Part shown: positions 60,098 through 64,000 of the stretch, one piece after another | Layout of the letters: every line of letters starts with the position of its first letter | How positions within the stretch are numbered: position 1 is the first letter of the stretch | The notes under the pieces: generated by a model | What the model was told of the DNA's origin: nothing | Seen by the model: the letters and a program-made list of their open reading frames with translations, nothing else | Databases searched by the model: none | Assembly: GCF_002884445.1 (NCBI RefSeq) | Contig: NZ_KZ614144.1 | Coordinates: 5,004,094 to 5,068,093 of the forward strand | Reading direction: 5' to 3' | From: Paenibacillus castaneae | Lineage (GTDB): Bacteria; Bacillota; Bacilli; Paenibacillales; Paenibacillaceae | Length of the DNA: 64,000 nucleotides | Translations under genes and position numbers: made by a program

Positions 60098-60780
60098 AAC
60101 TGTGGCTCCCCCAATTCCCCAACTGTTGCAATGTCCGCCATCAGACGTATAATGTTCGACTTGGATACCCAGCCTGCTACTTCCGGGTCTGCCCCATGCT
60201 CCTCGCGGGGGACGATCACAGGAAGACAGTCAACCTGATGGAGCGACATTTTACGAATCGCATCCATGATAGAATCATCAGGCATAAGTGTCACTATATT
60301 CGGATAACGGGTCATCACCATGCTGACAGGAATAGCCGCAGCCCCTGCGTTTCCAAGCGTTATTTTGAGCAAATCCTTCGGAGTCACAATACCAACAAAG
60401 CGCTTCTGATCATTGACGATAAGCAGCGTATCCGCATTTTCCGTAAATAATGTGATTACAGCATCATGCACCGACAGCGAGTCTGGAATATTAACAGGAA
60501 CACCTTGTACCTCTTTTACCTTCAAAGTGTTGAACTGCTGCAGGGGTTCATTGCTGGAACGATACGTATTACCGAGAAAATAACCGACCTTAGGCTTCGC
60601 ATCAAGCAAACCAAGCATAACGAGAAGCGATAAATCCGAGCGCAGTGTCGGCCTGCTGACGCCCAGAAATTCTGCTAATTGTTCACCGGTAATCGGTGCA
60701 TGCCTCTCAACTAGCTCAAGAAGCTCCAATTGCCGTGATGATAATTGAATCTTATTCCCCTCCCCTTTTATATGAGTCAT
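60094..60780 (-). CDS. ccpN: gluconeogenesis repressor CcpN
   Basis: A DNA-binding regulator with tandem CBS domains; in B. subtilis it represses gapB and pckA under glycolytic conditions. The winged helix is RHAPITGEQLAEFLGVSRPT followed by LRSDLSLLVMLG; CBS domains occupy about residues 85-140 and 150-225. The start is uncertain: the ATG at 60780 has no upstream site, while GGAGGGG lies eight bases before an ATT at 60750 exactly where the B. subtilis homologue begins. It is followed by yqfL with a 4-bp overlap. Confidence 0.88.
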   Translation of the reverse strand: MTHIKGEGNKIQLSSRQLELLELVERHAPITGEQLAEFLGVSRPTLRSDLSLLVMLGLLDAKPKVGYFLGNTYRSSNEPLQQFNTLKVKEVQGVPVNIPDSLSVHDAVITLFTENADTLLIVNDQKRFVGIVTPKDLLKITLGNAGAAAIPVSMVMTRYPNIVTLMPDDSIMDAIRKMSLHQVDCLPVIVPREEHGADPEVAGWVSKSNIIRLMADIATVGELGEPQL

Positions 60781-60873
60781 AATTAATCGATATATTACCA
60801 CTATTCAATAAATAATATATCATAATTATTTTTATCCTACAATTGATGCGAGTGATGAATGCATTCTAGAGTT

Positions 60874-60921
60874 AAAAAAACCATCGTTTCGTATCCGAAA
60901 TGTTTCGGTACAAAACGATGG
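60874..60921 (-). terminator. terminator of pepF
   Basis: CCATCGTTT (60881-60889) and AAACGATGG (60913-60921) pair with an inner CCGAAA/TTTCGG stem; the minus strand continues with seven Ts. Confidence 0.88.
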
Positions 60922-60933
60922 CATAGCTAACAC

Positions 60934-62718
60934 TTATTCATTGGTCATCGCAATAAACTGCTCTACATCGACTGCTGTCAGAGCTACCGCTTCTCGCCAG
61001 AAATCGGTCTCCTCCAAATTTACACCTAGATGCTCCTTCGCCAGCTGCTCGACGCTCATTCGTCCTGTGTCACGCAGCAGCGCGACATATTGGTGTTTAA
61101 AGTCGGCACCTGCTTTTGATGCTTTTGCATAGATGCCCGCGCTGAACAAATAACCAAATGTATACGGGAAGTTGTAGAACGGTACATCCGTTAAATAGAA
61201 ATGCAGCTTAGAAGCCCAGAAATGCGGATGCGCTTCGCCCAGCATATCGCAATAAGCTTCACGCTGAGCCGCTTCCATAAGCTCATTCAGCTCAGCTACT
61301 GAGACAAGCCCTTCTTTGCGACGTGCATAGAAACGTGTTTCAAACAAAAACCGCGCATGGATATTCATAAAAAAAGCAACCGAACGCTGAATTTTATCCT
61401 CAAGCAGCCCGAGCTTCTCTTCCGGGTCAACCGCAGCCTTCATGGCGCAATCCGACACGATGAGCTCTGCAAATGTTGATGCTGTTTCTGCCACATTCAT
61501 CGCATATTCTTGCGATAAAGCAGGCAAATCATTCATGACGTGCTGATGGTAAGCATGTCCCAGCTCATGAGCCAGCGTCGAGATATTCGAAGCCGTACCG
61601 GAATAGGTCATGAAGATTCGAGTTTGCTCGCTCTTGGGAAACGAGGTACAGAAGCCGCCAGGTCGCTTGCCAGCACGGTCCTCCGCCTCGATCCAGCCAT
61701 CACGGAAGGCCATTTCAGAAAATTCAGCAAGCTCAGGGCTGAACGACCGGAACTGCTCCACGATAAAGGCAGCCGCTTCGTCATAAGGAATAATCTTCGT
61801 AGCGGAACCTATAGGCGCTTCTACGTCATGCCAATCAAGCTTCGCAACGCCGAGCAGCTTTGCTTTGCGCTCCAAGTAGCGAACGAGCACCTCTTTGCTT
61901 TCTTCTATCGCTGTCCACATCGCTTGCAGCGTAGCTTCACTCATGCGGTTCATTTGGAGCGGCTCCTGTAGTACGGATGCCCAGCCACGCTTCTCATACA
62001 GCTTCAAGCGGAAGCCTGAAATCCGATTAAGCGTCTCTGCGCATAACTCGGCCTGCTCGGACCATTCGCGCTCCCATTCCTTGAATGCAGCCTGTCTAAT
62101 AGTGCGGTCGCCGTCAGATAGACGATTATGCATCTGGCCAGCTGATAACTTCTTTTCTTTGCCATCTTTATCGATATCGGTAAATTTAGCGCGGGACACA
62201 ATGATGTTATAGTAATCACCCCAGCCATGGTACCCGTCTACTGCGAGATCGCCGGCAAGCGCCTCCAGCTCTGGAGCCATCTTTCTCTTAGCCAGCTCGC
62301 GGCGTTCATTTAGGCTGAATGCAACCTCAGCAAGCTTCTCATGCTTAAGCAGCTCTGTCCACGAAACATCATCTAGTCCGCGGAGCATATTGTCATAACG
62401 AGTAAGTACGCCAATAAACTTAGCTCCAAGCGTTTTCACTCGATCATTGAGCACACTGGCAGTTGAATCCTTCACATTCTCGGCTAGTAAACAGGAAACA
62501 AATGACTCAGATTGGCGCAGACGCAGAAGCAGGCTTTGCAGCAGCTCCGTTAGCTCTCCAAGCTCCGATGCCCCTAAAGCTGTACCAGAGGCTATATTAG
62601 TGTCCAGCTTCGCAATATCCTCTCCGATTCCTCTCAGCTCTTCTGCGAAGGCAGCTGAGCCTGAACCTCCCTCATAAATAGCGTCTAAGTCCCAACTTTG
62701 CGGATATCCCTTCTCCAT
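60934..62718 (-). CDS. pepF: M3-family oligoendopeptidase F
   Basis: A cytosolic zinc metallopeptidase of 594 residues that degrades oligopeptides. The zinc site is LAHELGHAYHQH (HExxH) followed by the distal Glu in YAMNVAETASTFAE; the N-terminal helical half has the lobes typical of the PepF/M3B group. AAAGGATGG precedes the ATG. It is insulated by terminators on both sides. Confidence 0.95.
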   Translation of the reverse strand: MEKGYPQSWDLDAIYEGGSGSAAFAEELRGIGEDIAKLDTNIASGTALGASELGELTELLQSLLLRLRQSESFVSCLLAENVKDSTASVLNDRVKTLGAKFIGVLTRYDNMLRGLDDVSWTELLKHEKLAEVAFSLNERRELAKRKMAPELEALAGDLAVDGYHGWGDYYNIIVSRAKFTDIDKDGKEKKLSAGQMHNRLSDGDRTIRQAAFKEWEREWSEQAELCAETLNRISGFRLKLYEKRGWASVLQEPLQMNRMSEATLQAMWTAIEESKEVLVRYLERKAKLLGVAKLDWHDVEAPIGSATKIIPYDEAAAFIVEQFRSFSPELAEFSEMAFRDGWIEAEDRAGKRPGGFCTSFPKSEQTRIFMTYSGTASNISTLAHELGHAYHQHVMNDLPALSQEYAMNVAETASTFAELIVSDCAMKAAVDPEEKLGLLEDKIQRSVAFFMNIHARFLFETRFYARRKEGLVSVAELNELMEAAQREAYCDMLGEAHPHFWASKLHFYLTDVPFYNFPYTFGYLFSAGIYAKASKAGADFKHQYVALLRDTGRMSVEQLAKEHLGVNLEETDFWREAVALTAVDVEQFIAMTNE

Positions 62719-62753
62719 CAGCTTCCATCCTTTCTTCTTTGCAATATAAAAAA

Positions 62754-62796
62754 GCCGAGATGAGGCCGCGTTTTTATTTGCGCAAACCTTCTCGGC
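62754..62796 (-). terminator. terminator-like hairpin upstream of pepF
   Basis: GCCGAGA (62754-62760) and TCTCGGC (62790-62796) pair; the minus strand continues TTTTTTA. It lies only 36 bp before pepF, so it would stop read-through from the 63984-63244 gene or attenuate a pepF transcript. Confidence 0.6.
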
Positions 62797-62806
62797 GGTG
62801 TATAAC
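62778..62806 (+). promoter_or_regulatory. candidate promoter of the yycC-like unit
   Basis: -35 TTGCGC (62778-62783), 17-base spacer, -10 TATAAC (62801-62806), 32 bp before the start codon. Confidence 0.4.
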
Positions 62807-62837
62807 TTAATTATAAACAGATTGGAGGAATTTCACC

Positions 62838-63008
62838 ATGTCCCAACCATTGCAAATATCTGCAGACACGGCTATTAAATTATCCGAGCAGCTTGGCGTG
62901 CCAATCGAGCATTTGATGCATATGCCTCGTCACATCCTGCTTCAGAAGCTTGCAGAGCTTGCCAAAACCAGCAGTCCAGCCTCATCCGATAGTGAAGAAA
63001 AATCATGA
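62838..63008 (+). CDS. yycC: YycC-like small protein, 56 aa
   Basis: It reads MSQPLQISADTAIKLSEQLG and VPIEHLMHMPRHILLQKLAE, closely resembling the short B. subtilis YycC protein, then a Ser/Glu tail. GGAGG lies nine bases before the ATG, and the stop TGA overlaps the next gene's ATG by four bases (ATGA), so the two are translated together. Function unknown; the small helical, amphipathic core suggests a binding or adaptor protein. Confidence 0.82.
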   Translation: MSQPLQISADTAIKLSEQLGVPIEHLMHMPRHILLQKLAELAKTSSPASSDSEEKS

Positions 63009-63247
63009 TTCCTTTCGAAAAAGCATGGCCTTATGACATTTTGATGGGTGATCTCTATGTAACCAGCTGTCCCTTCTGCGAGGCGGACAATGTATTGCTG
63101 CCCGTTCGACCATCTGAGCTGAAGGATATTCAAGAGGGCACAAAGAGATTATGCGTGTTCCCTTGCTGCCATAATAAAGTAACAATCGTCGATGCAGACC
63201 GGGACTATTTATTGACTGACCGTATCCTTCGCAAAAAAATCCGTTAA
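63005..63247 (+). CDS. small hypothetical protein with two Cys pairs, 80 aa
   Basis: It begins MIPFEKAWPYDILMGDLYVT and has CPFC about residue 22 and CVFPCC about residue 49, spacing that fits a zinc ribbon (the two outer Cys pairs as ligands). The C-terminus is Lys/Arg-rich. It is coupled to the yycC-like gene by the ATGA overlap and converges with the DUF2225 gene, sharing a TTAA with its stop. No family name is recognised. Confidence 0.75.
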   Translation: MIPFEKAWPYDILMGDLYVTSCPFCEADNVLLPVRPSELKDIQEGTKRLCVFPCCHNKVTIVDADRDYLLTDRILRKKIR

Positions 63248-63984
63248 GCGATAGTAGAAACAGCCGGTTTCGTTTCCGCTGCTTCACCGGTTAGAGAAGT
63301 GTCGCTGGACATGTCTGAAGGTCTGGCGTTCTGCTCTTCCCGGATTAGCTGCCACTGCTCTCGGCTGGCGCGGATCATGGATGCATCGACAATTTTCTTA
63401 TCATTGACGACGCGCGAGAACCAACGTACAGCTTCATTTGGTTCTCCAATTCGGCGATAAAGCTCCCCGATCAGATACATGAGCTTTGCATTGTTAAGCG
63501 CAACACCCTCCGCTTCATACACGCGTATGTAGGCCTGCAGCGCGAACCGCAGAAAACGTATTTCCTCATTTCCATTCGATTCATAGCGATTCAGCCACGC
63601 AATATGATGGAGAATACCTGCAATCACCCGATCTTTATCCCCAACCGCCTGAGCAGACAGCAGGGCTAGCTTATAGCAAGCCATCGCTTGCTGAGCATTC
63701 CGTTCACCGCAATAGTCCTGGTTCTTCCAATGAGACCCGATACTATCCATGTAATTCTTTTTTTGTTGATCGCTTAGCTTCGATAATCCGTTCTCCGTTG
63801 AGGCAAAGCCGCATTCCGGACAAACACGGACAACATAGTAATCTGGATTGACCTCTGCTTTATAATAGCCGCAAAAATCCGAATCCGTCTTCGAAGCTCT
63901 TTTGAAGCTTGGTCTAACACGCGAGGTCATAAAAATATTTTCGCAGCAGATGCATTCCATTTTGGATTGGTAAAGTGGTTCCAT
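63244..63984 (-). CDS. DUF2225 zinc-ribbon/TPR-like protein
   Basis: A 246-residue protein. An N-terminal zinc-binding part has CICCENIF and VRVCPECGFA (two Cys pairs); the following 150 residues are helical, TPR-like (AMACYKLALLSAQAVGDKDR, LMYLIGELYRRIGEPNEAVR). DUF2225 proteins are common in spore-formers and of unknown function. The ATG at 63984 has AGGAG 11 bases upstream; a GTG nine bases before it is too close to that site. The C-terminal 30 residues are low-complexity. Confidence 0.85.
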   Translation of the reverse strand: MEPLYQSKMECICCENIFMTSRVRPSFKRASKTDSDFCGYYKAEVNPDYYVVRVCPECGFASTENGLSKLSDQQKKNYMDSIGSHWKNQDYCGERNAQQAMACYKLALLSAQAVGDKDRVIAGILHHIAWLNRYESNGNEEIRFLRFALQAYIRVYEAEGVALNNAKLMYLIGELYRRIGEPNEAVRWFSRVVNDKKIVDASMIRASREQWQLIREEQNARPSDMSSDTSLTGEAAETKPAVSTIA

Positions 63985-64000
63985 AATGATCACGTCTCCT

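Overview
The window looks like chromosome of a Gram-positive, low-to-mid GC endospore-former of the Paenibacillus/Cohnella type (Bacillales). The basis is strong AGGAGG-type ribosome binding sites with frequent TTG/GTG starts, Bacillus-like gene sets (infC-rpmI-rplT, ccpN-yqfL, ytqA-ytqB, yycC, yvyE, yfhF), Bacillus-style Fur/PerR/Zur boxes and many short intrinsic terminators. No rRNA, tRNA, transposase, phage or CRISPR genes were seen, so this is mostly core and lineage-specific chromosome rather than a mobile island.

Layout. 1-1410: the infC-rpmI-rplT operon (minus strand) behind a promoter and a terminator-containing leader. 1435-10091: a family 2 glycosyltransferase, PAP2 phosphatase, trmB, the tRNA-modification pair ytqA-ytqB, manA and a B12-binding radical SAM protein. 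10250-20644: a surface serine protease, an RluA-type pseudouridine synthase, a GT-C glycosyltransferase overlapping a GPH-type transporter, a GNAT acetyltransferase, an SF1 helicase and a PAS/HD-GYP protein. 20726-27756: a metal and redox-stress neighbourhood (ferritin, a DUF1450 protein, fur, rpmE2) in which sites matching Fur, PerR and Zur operators can be read directly. It is interleaved with a carboxy-terminal protease, a HAD hydrolase and an MHYT-PAS-GGDEF-EAL protein. 27850-33185: an SDR-like protein without the usual catalytic residues, small unknowns, a DinB-like protein and a class A penicillin-binding protein. 33254-37036: a sulfate ABC transporter operon. 37272-48240: central metabolism and repair (pgi, tkt, purU, ppnP, an endonuclease IV with a long tail) with single unknowns.

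48250-58720 is a complete-looking Tad/Flp-type (type IVc) pilus operon adapted to a monoderm cell: CpaE/TadZ-like ATPase, TadA ATPase, TadB and TadC membrane proteins, a Flp-like pilin, three TadE/TadG-like minor pilins, an A24 prepilin peptidase and an FHA-domain membrane protein. A candidate promoter followed by a strong terminator hairpin sits immediately before its first gene, which suggests conditional read-through. 58863-63984 holds ndk, ccpN-yqfL, pepF, a yycC-like two-gene unit and a DUF2225 protein.

The most noteworthy items are the Tad operon with its putative attenuator, the metal-regulatory sites around ferritin/DUF1450/fur/rpmE2, two intergenic tandem-repeat arrays built from palindromes, and an SDR protein lacking its catalytic triad. 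No clearly novel multi-gene system was identified beyond the FHA-associated Tad locus.
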